This document shows, one piece after another, positions 38,835 through 48,999 of a stretch of DNA of 64,000 nucleotides. Below the pieces are notes generated by a model that saw nothing but the letters and a program-made list of their open reading frames with translations, had not been told where the DNA came from and made no database searches. Source of the DNA: Marinobacter similis (lineage in GTDB: Bacteria > Pseudomonadota > Gammaproteobacteria > Pseudomonadales > Oleiphilaceae); NCBI RefSeq assembly GCF_000830985.1, contig NZ_CP007151.1, positions 2,728,001 to 2,792,000 of the forward strand, written 5' to 3'. Within the stretch, counting starts at the first letter, position 1; each line of letters begins with the position of its first letter. A program made the translations under genes and the position numbers.

Positions 38835-39575
38835 TTGACGAATAACCTGGGAATCTACCAGCAGGCCGGCGCTTCGGGTCAGGCCCGTCTCATTGAAGAG
38901 CAGGCCCCGCTGGTCAAGAAAATAGCGCTGCACCTGATGGCCCGACTACCGGCCTCGGTGCAGTTGGAAGACCTTATACAAGCCGGCATGATTGGCCTGC
39001 TTGAGGCTGCCCAACGCTATAGTTCCGCAAAAGGCGCTACCTTCGAAACCTATGCCGGTATCCGCATCCGCGGCGCCATGGTGGATGAAATCCGCAAGGG
39101 CGACTGGGTGCCCCGATCCGTTCACCGCAATGCCCGCCGTATCTCTCAAGCGATCAAGGCCGTGGAAGACCGCGAAGGCCGGGAAGCGCAGGACCTGGAA
39201 GTTGCTGAAGAGCTGGGAATGGAGCTGTCGGAATATCACGCCTCGCTATCGGACGCGAACAGCGGACGACTTTTTAGCCTTGATGAGCTCAATGAATCGG
39301 GAGAGCTGCCGATAGAAGAAGCAGAGACCAGTGATAATCCACTGGATGGCCTCGCTTCCGACTCGTTTCGACGCAACCTGGCACACGCCATTGAGGAGTT
39401 ACCGGAGCGCGAGAAGCTGGTTCTGAGCCTGTATTACCAGGAAGAGCTGAACCTGAAAGAGATCGGCGCCGTGCTCGGGGTAAGCGAAAGCAGGGTCAGT
39501 CAGATTCACAGCCAGGCCGCACTGCGATTGCGCGGTCGGCTGTCCGACTGGCAGCGGGACGCCAGCGAGCAATGA
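38835..39575 (+). CDS. fliA: FliA, flagellar sigma factor 28
   Basis: 246 residues from a TTG start at 38835; no ATG or GTG gives the conserved N-terminus MTNNLGIYQQ. Region 2 contains DLIQAGMIGLLEAAQRY (core binding) and RGAMVDEIRKGDWVPRSVH; region 4 contains LKEIGAVLGVSESRVSQIHS. FliA transcribes late flagellar and chemotaxis genes after FlgM is exported. A sigma-28 type site lies before parC (45903). Confidence 0.96.
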   Translation: MTNNLGIYQQAGASGQARLIEEQAPLVKKIALHLMARLPASVQLEDLIQAGMIGLLEAAQRYSSAKGATFETYAGIRIRGAMVDEIRKGDWVPRSVHRNARRISQAIKAVEDREGREAQDLEVAEELGMELSEYHASLSDANSGRLFSLDELNESGELPIEEAETSDNPLDGLASDSFRRNLAHAIEELPEREKLVLSLYYQEELNLKEIGAVLGVSESRVSQIHSQAALRLRGRLSDWQRDASEQ

Positions 39576-39735
39576 CAAATAACGTGTGTCCGGTTCATGG
39601 CGCTGTGTAGTTTTTGGTAACCAGCGCTTTACATGGTCATCAAAGATCAGACAATACGTGGTTTAAAAAGACGGCCCGTTAGGTTTCGAGCTCAAGGGTC
39701 AAACGAATTCCGGGTGTGACTAACTGGAGGTCCCT

Positions 39736-40119
39736 TTGGACAAGAACATGAAAATCCTGATCGTGGATGATTTTTCCACGATGCGACGGATCATCAAGAA
39801 CCTGCTGCGTGATCTTGGGTTCAGCAACACCGATGAAGCCGACGACGGCAATTCTGCACTGCCGATGCTGAAAAGCGGCAAGTACGACTTCCTGGTAACG
39901 GACTGGAACATGCCGGGCATGTCTGGTTTTGACCTGCTGAAAGCCGTGCGCGCGGACGAAAGCCTGAAGACCCTGCCGGTGCTGATGGTGACCGCGGAAG
40001 CGAAACGCGACCAGATTGTCGCTGCCGCCCAGGCTGGTGTGAACGGCTATGTGGTCAAGCCATTTACGGCCGCGGTGCTTAAAGAAAAGATTGAGAAAAT
40101 CTTCGAACGTATTCAGTAA
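39736..40119 (+). CDS. cheY: CheY, chemotaxis response regulator
   Basis: 127 residues: a lone receiver domain with Asp11/Asp12, phospho-acceptor Asp56 (VTDWNMPG), Thr86 region (LMVTAEAK) and Lys108 (VVKPF). The TTG at 39736 is chosen because a GGAGG ribosome site ends 5 nt before it; the ATG at 39748 is 17 nt away and would cut into the first strand. CheY-P binds FliM (26076). First gene after a 160-nt gap following fliA. Confidence 0.96.
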   Translation: MDKNMKILIVDDFSTMRRIIKNLLRDLGFSNTDEADDGNSALPMLKSGKYDFLVTDWNMPGMSGFDLLKAVRADESLKTLPVLMVTAEAKRDQIVAAAQAGVNGYVVKPFTAAVLKEKIEKIFERIQ

Positions 40120-40130
40120 CCAGAGGTCGG

Positions 40131-40925
40131 ATGGCTCTCATGAGCGATAGCAATACGAACCATCGGAACCTCGATCCGGAGGTGACTGAAAAGCTCCAGC
40201 GTCAGAGTGAGGAGTTGGCCAAGAGTGTGCAGGCCGGCGATTTTGCTCAAGCAATGACGGTGATTAACGAGCTGAGCGAGGTCAGGGATCAAAGCCTGTA
40301 CCGTGAGGTTGGACGCCTCACCCGGAGTCTTCACGAGGCAATTCGGAATTTCCAGATAGATCCGCGCAGTGCGGAGCAGCAGGAAGCGCTGTCGAAGATG
40401 ACCGACGCCTCCGATCGCCTGGAATACGTCGTTCAGATGACCAGCCAGGCTGCCAATCGCACCATGGATCTGGTTGAAGAGACCATGCCGGTGGCAAACG
40501 CCGTCCGCAATGAAGCGACGGAACTCCGGGACGAGTGGCAGCGCCTGCGCAGGCGTGAAATGCAGCCAGCGGAATTCCGCGAGCTGTACGGCCGGATTGA
40601 CCGTTTCTTCGTCAGCCTGACCGCCGACGCTGACAGCATGTATAACAGCTTGTCTGAAATCCTGCTGGCCCAGGATTTTCAGGACCTGACCGGCCAGGTG
40701 ATTCAGAAGGTCACTGCGCTGGTGAAAGAAGTCGAAGAACAGATGCTAAGCCTCGTGGTGATGGCCAGCCATGTCGACCAGCTGACTGGCACCGTGCACA
40801 AGATTGATGAAACTGAGGTTACGGCAGAGCAGGGTGTAGGGCCGCAGATCAAGGCCGAAGAGCGTGAAGATGTAGTGTCGGGGCAGGACGACGTTGATGA
40901 TCTGCTGTCCAGTCTCGGTTTCTGA
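40131..40925 (+). CDS. cheZ: CheZ, CheY-P phosphatase
   Basis: 264 residues, long helical protein. The catalytic region ILLAQDFQDLTGQVIQKV contains the Asp and Gln of the CheZ active site, and the C-terminus DVDDLLSSLGF is the CheY-binding helix. It terminates chemotactic signalling by dephosphorylating CheY-P. An in-frame ATG at 40140 is an alternative start; the one at 40131 has a better-spaced AGAGG. Confidence 0.95.
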   Translation: MALMSDSNTNHRNLDPEVTEKLQRQSEELAKSVQAGDFAQAMTVINELSEVRDQSLYREVGRLTRSLHEAIRNFQIDPRSAEQQEALSKMTDASDRLEYVVQMTSQAANRTMDLVEETMPVANAVRNEATELRDEWQRLRRREMQPAEFRELYGRIDRFFVSLTADADSMYNSLSEILLAQDFQDLTGQVIQKVTALVKEVEEQMLSLVVMASHVDQLTGTVHKIDETEVTAEQGVGPQIKAEEREDVVSGQDDVDDLLSSLGF

Positions 40926-40942
40926 ACTAATGAGGGTTACCC

Positions 40943-43048
40943 ATGGCGTTTGATGCCGATGATGAGATTCTCCAGGACTTCCTGGTGGAAGCCGGTGAGA
41001 TTCTCGAAAAACTGTCAGAGCAGTTGGTAGATCTTGAGCGAAATCCTGATGACAGTGATCTGCTCAACGCCATATTCCGTGGTTTTCACACGGTAAAGGG
41101 TGGTGCCGGCTTTCTGCAGCTTGAGGCGCTGGTCAACTGCTGCCACTCGGCTGAGAACGTTTTCGACATCCTGCGCAACCACAAGCGCAAGGTGGATTCC
41201 GAACTCATGGACGTGGTGCTGGAAACCCTCGACCATGTCAACGCGATGTTCGATCAGGTTAGAAACGGTGAGTCATTGACCCCCGCCCCTGACGAGCTCA
41301 TTGCCTCCCTCGACGCTTTCGCTGAGCCCGCTGGTGAAGCGCCGTCCCGTGAAGACGCACCGACTGGCGCGCCGCAATCGGCGGAAGATGGGGGCGATAT
41401 TACCGATGAAGAATTTGAGCAGTTGCTGGATGCGCTGCAGGACGGCAGTGCCGCTCCGGATTCTCCAGCGACGGCTGCTGATCCGGTTCAGGCCGAGCCG
41501 GCTGCGGGCGGTGGATCTGGCGATGACGACATCACCGACGATGAATTTGAAGCCCTGTTGGACCAGCTCCATGGCAAAGGCCAGTTTGCCGGTGCCGTTG
41601 CCGCGGATGAGCCCGCGCCGGCAGCTGATACCAATGCTGCGGCCAGCACCAGCGAATCAGCTGCTGCGGGTGACGATCTGATCACTGACGATGAGTTCGA
41701 AAAGCTGCTGGACGAGCTGCATGGCAAAGGTGGCGCGCCGACTGCTGCGGGCACCGGTGAGACGGAAAAGCCAGCCGAGGAACCCGCCAAGGCAAAGCCG
41801 GCTGCTCCGAAGAGTGAACCGAAGAAACCTGAGTCCAAGCCAGCGGCTTCCGCAGCCCCTGCGCCAGCTCGAGATGCGTCCCCGGTCGCAGAGACCACCG
41901 TGCGCGTAGACACCAAGCGCCTGGACGACATCATGAACATGGTGGGCGAGCTGGTTCTGGTGCGTAACCGTTTGCAGCGCCTGGGTGCGTCCAGTGAAGA
42001 CGAGCACATGCACAAAGCCGTCTCCAATCTCGATGTGGTCACGACCGATCTGCAGGCGGCGGTCATGCAAACCCGCATGCAGCCGATCAAGAAAGTATTT
42101 GGCCGGTTCCCGCGGGTGGTTCGGGACCTGGCTCGCAGCCTGAAAAAAGAAGTGAACCTCGTGATGCACGGGGAAGACACTGATCTCGACAAAAACCTGG
42201 TGGAAGCATTGTCCGATCCGCTGGTCCACCTGGTACGAAACTCTGTGGACCACGGTATTGAAGCGCCCGACGTTCGGGAAAAAGCCGGCAAGCCGCGCCA
42301 GGGTACCGTTACCCTGTCCGCTGAGCAGGAGGGTGACCATATCCTGCTGGCCATCGAGGATGATGGTGCTGGTATGGACCCCGATGTGCTGCGTCGCAAG
42401 GCTGTCGAGAAAGGCATCTACGAACAGGATGCCGCCGATCGCCTGACCGATAACGAATGTTTCAACCTGATCTTCTCCGCCGGTTTTTCCACCAAGGAGC
42501 AGATTTCGGATGTCTCCGGGCGCGGCGTTGGCATGGACGTAGTCAAGACCAAGATTGGTCAGCTCAACGGCCAGATCAGCATTGTCTCGGAATTGGGTAA
42601 GGGCTCCCGGATCATCATCAAGGTACCGCTGACCCTCGCGATCATGCCGACCCTGATGATCATGCTCGGCGACCAGTCGTTCGCGCTGCCGCTGGTCAAT
42701 GTGGTGGAAATCTTCCACCTGGATCTAACCAAGACCAACATCGTCGACGGGCGCGAATGCATTGTCGTACGGGACAAGGTGTTCCCGCTGTTCCATATCA
42801 AGCGCTGGTTGGTGGGTAAGGGCCAAGGTCAGGAAGAGCCGACCAACGCCCATGTGGTCATCGTTGCCATGGGAACCAAGCAGGTGGGCTTTGTGGTGGA
42901 TCAGCTGGTGGGCCAGGAAGAAGTGGTCATCAAGCCGCTGGGCAGGGCGCTTCAGGGTACCCCGGGTATGGCGGGAGCCACCATCACTGGTGATGGCCGT
43001 ATTGCCCTGATTATTGACGTTCCCAGCCTGCTGCAACACTACAGTTGA
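40943..43048 (+). CDS. cheA: CheA, chemotaxis histidine kinase with tripled acidic linker motif
   Basis: 701 residues. P1/Hpt domain with His49 (FRGFHTVKGGAGF), then a long linker (about residues 130-315) rather than a recognisable P2 domain, then P3 dimerisation, P4 ATPase (NSVDHGIE; DDGAGMD; GRGVGMDVV) and P5 CheW-like domain. The linker contains three copies of an acidic helix motif of the type ITDDEFE-LLD-LHGKG, at about residues 152-166, 194-212 and 243-262. Works with CheW and ParP in the polar array and phosphorylates CheY and CheB. Confidence 0.96.
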   Translation: MAFDADDEILQDFLVEAGEILEKLSEQLVDLERNPDDSDLLNAIFRGFHTVKGGAGFLQLEALVNCCHSAENVFDILRNHKRKVDSELMDVVLETLDHVNAMFDQVRNGESLTPAPDELIASLDAFAEPAGEAPSREDAPTGAPQSAEDGGDITDEEFEQLLDALQDGSAAPDSPATAADPVQAEPAAGGGSGDDDITDDEFEALLDQLHGKGQFAGAVAADEPAPAADTNAAASTSESAAAGDDLITDDEFEKLLDELHGKGGAPTAAGTGETEKPAEEPAKAKPAAPKSEPKKPESKPAASAAPAPARDASPVAETTVRVDTKRLDDIMNMVGELVLVRNRLQRLGASSEDEHMHKAVSNLDVVTTDLQAAVMQTRMQPIKKVFGRFPRVVRDLARSLKKEVNLVMHGEDTDLDKNLVEALSDPLVHLVRNSVDHGIEAPDVREKAGKPRQGTVTLSAEQEGDHILLAIEDDGAGMDPDVLRRKAVEKGIYEQDAADRLTDNECFNLIFSAGFSTKEQISDVSGRGVGMDVVKTKIGQLNGQISIVSELGKGSRIIIKVPLTLAIMPTLMIMLGDQSFALPLVNVVEIFHLDLTKTNIVDGRECIVVRDKVFPLFHIKRWLVGKGQGQEEPTNAHVVIVAMGTKQVGFVVDQLVGQEEVVIKPLGRALQGTPGMAGATITGDGRIALIIDVPSLLQHYS

Positions 43049-43095
43049 CGCCGGTCCGGCTCAGACGTGGAAGCGGACTTCGTTAGGAGAAATGG

Positions 43096-44249
43096 ATGAC
43101 AGTTGCTGTCCTGGTCGTGGATGATTCAGGTTTCTTTCGCAAACGGCTGACGGAAATTCTGACAGGCTCCGGCCAGATCAAGGTAGTAGGCGCGGCCACC
43201 AATGGCCGCGAGGGTGTCGAGCTGGCGGCGAAATTGCGGCCGGATGTCATCACCATGGATTACGAAATGCCGGTCATGGATGGCATCTCGCAGTCCGGGA
43301 AATCATGAAAAAGCACCCGACACCGGTGCTCATGTTCTCGTCGCTCACCTACGAAGGCGCCAGGGTAACCCTGGACGCGCTGGAAGCCGGGGCGGTGGAT
43401 TTCCTGCCGAAGAATTTCGAGGAAATCGCCCGTGACGGCGGTCAGCTCCAGCGTATTCTGATCGATCGCATTCTCGACGTTGCCCGTAGCCAACCTGGCG
43501 TCCGTCCGAACTCAGTCCCGGTCACCAAGTCCACGGATCAAGCCGCTCGAAACAACACCGCTGCGCGCACTCGTACACCGTCATCTCCAGCACCCCGCCC
43601 AGCACCTGCTCAGCGACCACCAGAGGCTGCCGTCGAGGCGGAAGTCAGCCGGCGTTCCTATCGGCGCGGGCCCGCCAAGCACTACACCGCTGTTGGAATT
43701 GGGACTTCCACCGGCGGCCCGGTGGCCCTGCAGCGTGTTTTGACGGCTTTGCCGGCATCCTTCCCGGCACCGATTGTGCTGATTCAGCACATGCCCGCCA
43801 GCTTTACCCCGGCCTTTGCCGAGCGCCTCAATAAGTTGTGCAAGATTGAAGTTCGCCAGGCCGAAGACGGCGACATGCTCAAGCCGGGCCTGGCGTTGCT
43901 GGCACCCGGTGGCAAGCAGATGATGATTGAAAACCGTGGTGGCCAGGGTCGGGTTCGTATCCTGCCTGGCGATGAACGCCTGAACTACAAACCCTGTGTC
44001 GACGTTACCTTTGGCTCACTGGCACGCAGTTTCCCCGGTAAGACTCTGGGAGTAATCCTCACTGGCATGGGTGCGGACGGCAAGGATGGCTGCCGGATGA
44101 TGAAGCAGAGCGGCTCCGACGTCTGGTCCCAGGATGAAAAATCCTCGGTCATCTATGGCATGCCCATGGCGGTGGCGAAAGCCGGACTCAGCGATGAAAT
44201 TCTGGCACTCGACGAAATCGGGCCTCGGCTGGTGGAAGGCGTTTCCTGA
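43096..44249 (+). CDS. cheB: CheB, chemoreceptor methylesterase/deamidase (one frameshift)
   Basis: About 384 residues: receiver with Asp9/Asp10 and phospho-Asp55 (VITMDYEMPVMDG), linker rich in Pro, Ala and Arg, and a methylesterase domain with catalytic Ser in GIGTSTGGPVAL, His in IVLIQHMP and Asp in LTGMGADGKDG. The frame breaks near 43291; restoring one G (TCGGCA read as TCGCA) gives MDGISAVREIMKKHP. It removes receptor methyl groups for adaptation. Its stop overlaps the motC ATG. Confidence 0.93.
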
Positions 44250-44988
44250 TGGATATTCTGAGTCTCCTCGGCATAGTACTGGCGTTTGCCGCCATCCTGG
44301 GCGGCAATCTGCTTGAGGGTGGGGCGCTCAGTTCGCTGTTCAATGCCCCGGCAGCCTGATCGTGGTGGGCGGAACTCTGGCAGCAACTATTCTGCAAACC
44401 TCCTGGCCGATTCTGAAGCGGGCCTTTCAGCAGGTGCGCTGGGTGCTGGTGCCGCCGTTCATCAGCATGGAAGACGGCATCGGCAAAGTCATTGATTGGA
44501 GTGTAAAGGCCCGCAAACAGGGCCTGCTCGGGCTGGAAGGCCTGGCCGAGCGGGAGCCCGAACTGTTTGCCCGCAAGGGCCTGCAGCTGCTGGTGGACGG
44601 CGCAGAAACCGAGACCATTCGCGGCATCATGGAAGTGGATCTGGAATCCCGGGAACAGCGTGATCTGGAGTCCGCCCAGGTCTTCGAAGCCATGGGTGGG
44701 TATTCACCGACCATCGGAATTATCGGCGCGGTCATGGGCCTGATTCAGGTGATGACCAATCTCGAAGACCCACAATCCCTGGGTAGCGGTATCGCCACCG
44801 CCTTTGTTGCCACCATTTACGGGGTGGCGCTGGCGAACCTCTTGTTCTTCCCGGTTGCCAACAAGCTTCGCGGCATTGTCCGGGAGCGAACCCGATACCA
44901 GGACATGATGATCGACGGCATTATTGCCATCGCCGAGGGGGAAAACCCCAAATCCATTGAAATGCGACTGCGGGGCTTCCTGCAGTAG
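44249..44988 (+). CDS. motC: MotC, MotA-family stator subunit (one frameshift)
   Basis: About 246 residues, four membrane helices. The first, MDILSLLGIVLAFAAILGGN, starts at the ATG overlapping the cheB stop. The frame breaks near 44345; restoring one C (five C read as four) gives FNAPGSLIVVGGTLAATILQ. The cytoplasmic loop and the C-terminal membrane pair (GGYSPTIGIIGAVMGLIQVM) match the MotA/PomA ExbB-like fold. Pairs with MotD to form the second-type stator of pseudomonads. Confidence 0.92.
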
Positions 44989-45006
44989 TCATGGTCGGGG
45001 CATCGT

Positions 45007-45780
45007 ATGCGACGTCGTAGGCAGTCCCAGCAAGATCTTCACAACAAGGAGCGGTGGCTGATTTCCTATGCGGATTTCATAACCCTGCTGTTCGCGTTTT
45101 TTGTGGTGATGTATTCGGTGTCCTCGGTGAACCAGGGTAAGTACAAGGTGCTTTCGGAAACCTTGACCGGGGTGTTCAATGCGCCTCAGCGTTCCTTCCA
45201 GCCCATCGAGGTGGGCGATCAGCCCCAGCCGTTGGTCAGCGATGCCGTCATTCCACCGCCCGTCTCCGAAGCGCCCCGGAACCCCGAGCGTGAGGCCGAG
45301 GTGCGCAGCAGGGCACTCAGTGCCATGGCCGATCAGCTAGCCCTGGAATTTGAAGAGTTGATCGGCCAGGGGGTTATCACCCTGGAATCCAGTGATCGCT
45401 GGCTGGAACTGAACCTTCCCAATAGCTTGCTGTTTGGAAGCGGCGATGCCGAGCCGCACTACGATGCCTTCGCCGTGATCGAGAAAATCGCCACGGTGCT
45501 GCGCAATCGTGATAACGCGGTAAAGGTCGAAGGGTTCACCGATGACCGGCCCATCAGCAGCCAGCGTTTTCCCTCCAACTGGGAGCTGTCCGCAGCTCGG
45601 GCCGCGGCGGTGGTGCGCATGTTGTCGATGGAGGGCATTGAGCCCGAACGATTGGCCGCCGTCGGTTACGGTCGGTTCCAGCCGGTTGCTCGCAACGACA
45701 CCGACGAGGGCCGTCGTCGTAATCGCCGGGTCGTCCTGTTGATTTCCCGTGATGCCAATGTCCGTGGTGCCATGCGCTGA
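45007..45780 (+). CDS. motD: MotD, MotB-family stator subunit
   Basis: 257 residues. The N-terminal membrane helix follows KERWLISYADFITLLFAFFV, which contains the essential proton-carrying Asp of the YADF motif. The C-terminal OmpA-like domain (NAVKVEGFTDDRPISS and RRRNRRVVLLISRD) binds peptidoglycan. Starts 18 nt after motC. Confidence 0.96.
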   Translation: MRRRRQSQQDLHNKERWLISYADFITLLFAFFVVMYSVSSVNQGKYKVLSETLTGVFNAPQRSFQPIEVGDQPQPLVSDAVIPPPVSEAPRNPEREAEVRSRALSAMADQLALEFEELIGQGVITLESSDRWLELNLPNSLLFGSGDAEPHYDAFAVIEKIATVLRNRDNAVKVEGFTDDRPISSQRFPSNWELSAARAAAVVRMLSMEGIEPERLAAVGYGRFQPVARNDTDEGRRRNRRVVLLISRDANVRGAMR

Positions 45781-45902
45781 CAGCGCGGATCGGCGGCACT
45801 TGCGTATGGCAGCGTTGGCACGGTTCCTGTATTTACTCATGGCAGTATTCTTTCCCGGCAACCGATTGCCGCCGCAGCCTGTTTGCAATGCGTCATCGGT
45901 GT

Positions 45903-45929
45903 TCAAGTTGCCGGGCAAGTGGCCGATAA
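45903..45929 (+). promoter_or_regulatory. Candidate sigma-28 (FliA) promoter upstream of parC
   Basis: TCAAGTTG (six of eight matches to the -35 TAAAGTTT) is followed by exactly 11 nt and a perfect GCCGATAA -10 block (45922-45929). It lies 59 nt before the parC GTG, in the 207-nt gap after motD. Consistent with FliA control of chemotaxis-array genes. Confidence 0.72.
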
Positions 45930-45987
45930 ACCGGAATGCAGCAGCGTTCGTCGCCGCTGCCATGGCGTTTTCTTTGGAGAAACATAC

Positions 45988-46777
45988 GTGCGAATCTGGG
46001 CAGTAGCCAATCAGAAAGGTGGTGTTGGCAAAACCACATCCGTGGTGGCGTTGGGCGGCATGCTGGCCGAGCGCGGCAAGCGGGTGCTGGTGGTGGATCT
46101 GGATCCGCACGGGTCTCTGACGAGCTGGTTTGGTTACGATCCCGATACCATTGCGCACAGCGTGTTTGATCTGTTCCAGCATCAGGGCAAGGTGCCCGAG
46201 GGTCTGTCGGCCCAGCTCATCACCGAAACCAGCTGCCGTGGCCTGTCGCTGCTGCCCGCAAGTACCGCGCTGGCGACGCTGGAGCGTCGGATGGTGGGTG
46301 TTGAAGGCATGGGGCTGATTATCTCCCGGGCCCTGGCCCAGCTGTGGGACGATTTTGACTATGTCATTCTCGACAACACCCCCTCGCTCGGCGTGCTGAT
46401 GGTCAATGCCCTGGCGGCTGCCCAGCATTTGGTCATTCCGGTACAGACCGAGTTTCTCGCCATCAAGGGTCTGGAGCGTATGCTGCATACCTTGAAGATG
46501 ATCATGCGGTCCCAGAAGAACGAACTGACCTACACCATTGTTCCGACTCTCTACGATCGCCGCACCCAGGCATCGGTGAAGAGTCTGAACCTGTTGCGGA
46601 AAACCTACCCGGACACGCTGTGGCGCTTTGCAATACCGGTCGACACCAAATTTCGGGACGCCAGTCAGGCTGGCATAGTCCCTTCGGCCGTGGATGCCAC
46701 CACCCACGGTGTTCGGGCCTACACCAAACTGCTTGACGATCTTTTGACGCGGACAGGATCGGTCAAGGAGCGTCAGC

Positions 46778-46785
<8 letters not shown>
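45988..46785 (+). CDS. parC: ParC, ParA-like ATPase for polar localisation of chemotaxis arrays
   Basis: 265 residues from a GTG at 45988 with a GGAG ribosome site; the frame is open further upstream but without family-like sequence. Walker A NQKGGVGKTTSVVALGG and VVDLDPHGSLTSWFGY are ParA-type. In Vibrio ParC and in Pseudomonas its homologue recruit chemotaxis arrays to the pole and segregate them, together with ParP. It overlaps parP by 8 nt, which supports the assignment. Confidence 0.92.
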
Positions 46786-47572
<787 letters not shown>

Positions 47573-47594
47573 CGAAAACGTCGGTTACCGATTG

Positions 47595-47619
47595 AAACCG
47601 TGCCACGCTGGCACGGTTT
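47595..47619 (+). terminator. Strong hairpin between parP and cheW, possible terminator
   Basis: An 11-bp perfect stem (AAACCGTGCCA / TGGCACGGTTT) with a 3-nt loop lies 23 nt after the parP stop. The T-rich end belongs to the stem itself rather than a long U run. The same bases contain TGGCAC-N5-GTGC (47609-47623), a weak sigma-54 resemblance, so the element may instead be a promoter or both. Confidence 0.6.
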
Positions 47620-47706
47620 GTGCCCTTAACTATAGTATTGGGCACTGATGATGACTTTTTGACGAACAGGTTGCCCGCCGGGCAGCCACAGAGGAGATAC
47701 AGTGCT

Positions 47707-48195
47707 ATGGCATCCCCGAGCGGACAACACAATCAGGTCCAGGACGATCAGGTACTGCAGTACGTGACCTTCCGATTGGATGACGAGACCTACGGTCTGG
47801 ACGTCATGCAGATTCAGGAGGTGCTGAGGTACACGGAGATTGCCCCGGTTCCCGGTGCGCCCGATTACGTGCTCGGCATCATCAATCTGCGGGGTAACGT
47901 GGTCACGGTCATCGACACCCGTCGCCGATTTGGTCTGGCGGATGCAGAAGTGACCGACGCAACGCGGATAGTGGTGATGGAATCGGCCAATCAGGTCATG
48001 GGAATCCTGGTGGATTCGGTGGCTGAAGTGGTCTACCTGAAGTCCAGCGAGATTGAGACTGCACCGAACGTGGGTAACGAGGAAAGTGCCAAGTTTATCC
48101 AGGGCGTGTGCAACAAGGATGGTGAACTGATCATCCTGGTTGAGTTCGACAAAATGCTGTCAGAGAACGAATGGGCGGAAATCTCCGCGCTGTAA
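47707..48195 (+). CDS. cheW: CheW, chemotaxis coupling protein
   Basis: 162 residues from the ATG at 47707; earlier in-frame codons have no ribosome site. Typical CheW fold: TFRLDDETYGLDVMQIQEVL, GIINLRGNVVTVIDTRRRFG and the C-terminal GVCNKDGELIILVEFDKML. It bridges receptors and CheA. It is separated from parP by a hairpin, so it may have its own promoter. Confidence 0.96.
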   Translation: MASPSGQHNQVQDDQVLQYVTFRLDDETYGLDVMQIQEVLRYTEIAPVPGAPDYVLGIINLRGNVVTVIDTRRRFGLADAEVTDATRIVVMESANQVMGILVDSVAEVVYLKSSEIETAPNVGNEESAKFIQGVCNKDGELIILVEFDKMLSENEWAEISAL

Positions 48196-48264
48196 AAGAG
48201 GGCCTTCGGGTCCACAGTGCCAAAGATGGACGCCTTTCGAGTTAAATCACGGGAGACGTCCGTC

Positions 48265-48657
48265 ATGTTTGCAGAAATTCCTTCCTACCTGCCTTGGGCT
48301 ATGACCGCTGGTGTTGGTGCGTTGTTGGTCATCCAGGGCTTCGTCCATGGTCGCCAGATCCGGCAACTGAAAGCGTCACTCAAAAACCGCTGCGATACCC
48401 TGGGCCGAGAGTTGCATGCCACCACGAGTGGCAGTGTGGGCATCGGCCAACGGCTGGTGGGCTGTGAGCGCCAGTTGCACGAACTTCGCACGACGCTCGA
48501 TGAAATGCGCCAGAACGACCCCCTGCGCATCTCCTACGACGAGGCCTCGCGCCTGGTGGACCTGGGGGCCGACATTGAGGACCTGATGAACACCTGTGGT
48601 ATCTCACGCCCGGAAGCGGAGCTGGTCTCAGCTCTGAAGAAGCGGCAGGCGGCGTAA
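48265..48657 (+). CDS. DUF2802 family membrane-anchored protein
   Basis: 130 residues from the ATG at 48265. An N-terminal membrane helix (LPWAMTAGVGALLVIQGFV) is followed by a coiled coil and the conserved C-terminal segment (YDEASRLVDLGADIEDLMNT then CGISRPEAELVSALKKRQ) with a helix-turn-helix look. The same gene follows cheW in Pseudomonas (PA1465 position). Function unknown. Confidence 0.83.
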   Translation: MFAEIPSYLPWAMTAGVGALLVIQGFVHGRQIRQLKASLKNRCDTLGRELHATTSGSVGIGQRLVGCERQLHELRTTLDEMRQNDPLRISYDEASRLVDLGADIEDLMNTCGISRPEAELVSALKKRQAA

Positions 48658-48687
48658 GCGTCGAATGGACGGAAGTCCGGTCGCCGG

Positions 48688-48999
48688 TTAAGTGGCGGCG
48701 GGATCGTCTTTACGGCCGGCGTCTTCGGGCGTGCGGCCGCGGATGTGGAAGGCAAACGCCAGAATTTCGGCAATCACCCGATACAGGCTCTCCGGAATCT
48801 CCTCATTCAGCGAGAGCCGGGCCAGGATGCTGGCCAATTCTGCATTTTCGTACAGGGGCACGCCGTGCTCCCGCGCTATTCTGACAATCTCCTGTGCCAG
48901 TTCCTCGGTTCCGGTAGCCGCAATCGTGGGCGCCTGCTCACCATCGTATTTCAATGCCACAGCCGCGTGAGTGGGCTGGTGTGACGAACGTTCACTCAT
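48688..48999 (-). CDS. FlhX: stand-alone FlhB C-terminal-domain homologue
   Basis: 103 residues homologous to the cytoplasmic tail of FlhB, starting almost exactly at the cleavage site: it reads SHQPTHAAVALKYDGE where FlhB has TNPTHYAVALKYDQK. The cleavage Asn is replaced by Gln, so it need not and probably cannot self-cleave; it mimics the processed C-terminal fragment. Similar proteins (B. subtilis YlqH, FlhX) can stand in for part of FlhB. Its ATG overlaps the stop of the second FliK-like gene (4 nt), indicating co-translation. Confidence 0.86.
   Translation of the reverse strand: MSERSSHQPTHAAVALKYDGEQAPTIAATGTEELAQEIVRIAREHGVPLYENAELASILARLSLNEEIPESLYRVIAEILAFAFHIRGRTPEDAGRKDDPAAT

Noticed and set aside
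45810..45835. Possible sigma-54 promoter before parC (TGGCAC present)
   Set aside because: No GC at -12 with correct spacing; the sigma-28 site downstream is much better.
45781..46006. Small coding frame between motD and parC
   Set aside because: No ribosome site or family resemblance, and it overlaps the sigma-28 promoter and the parC start.
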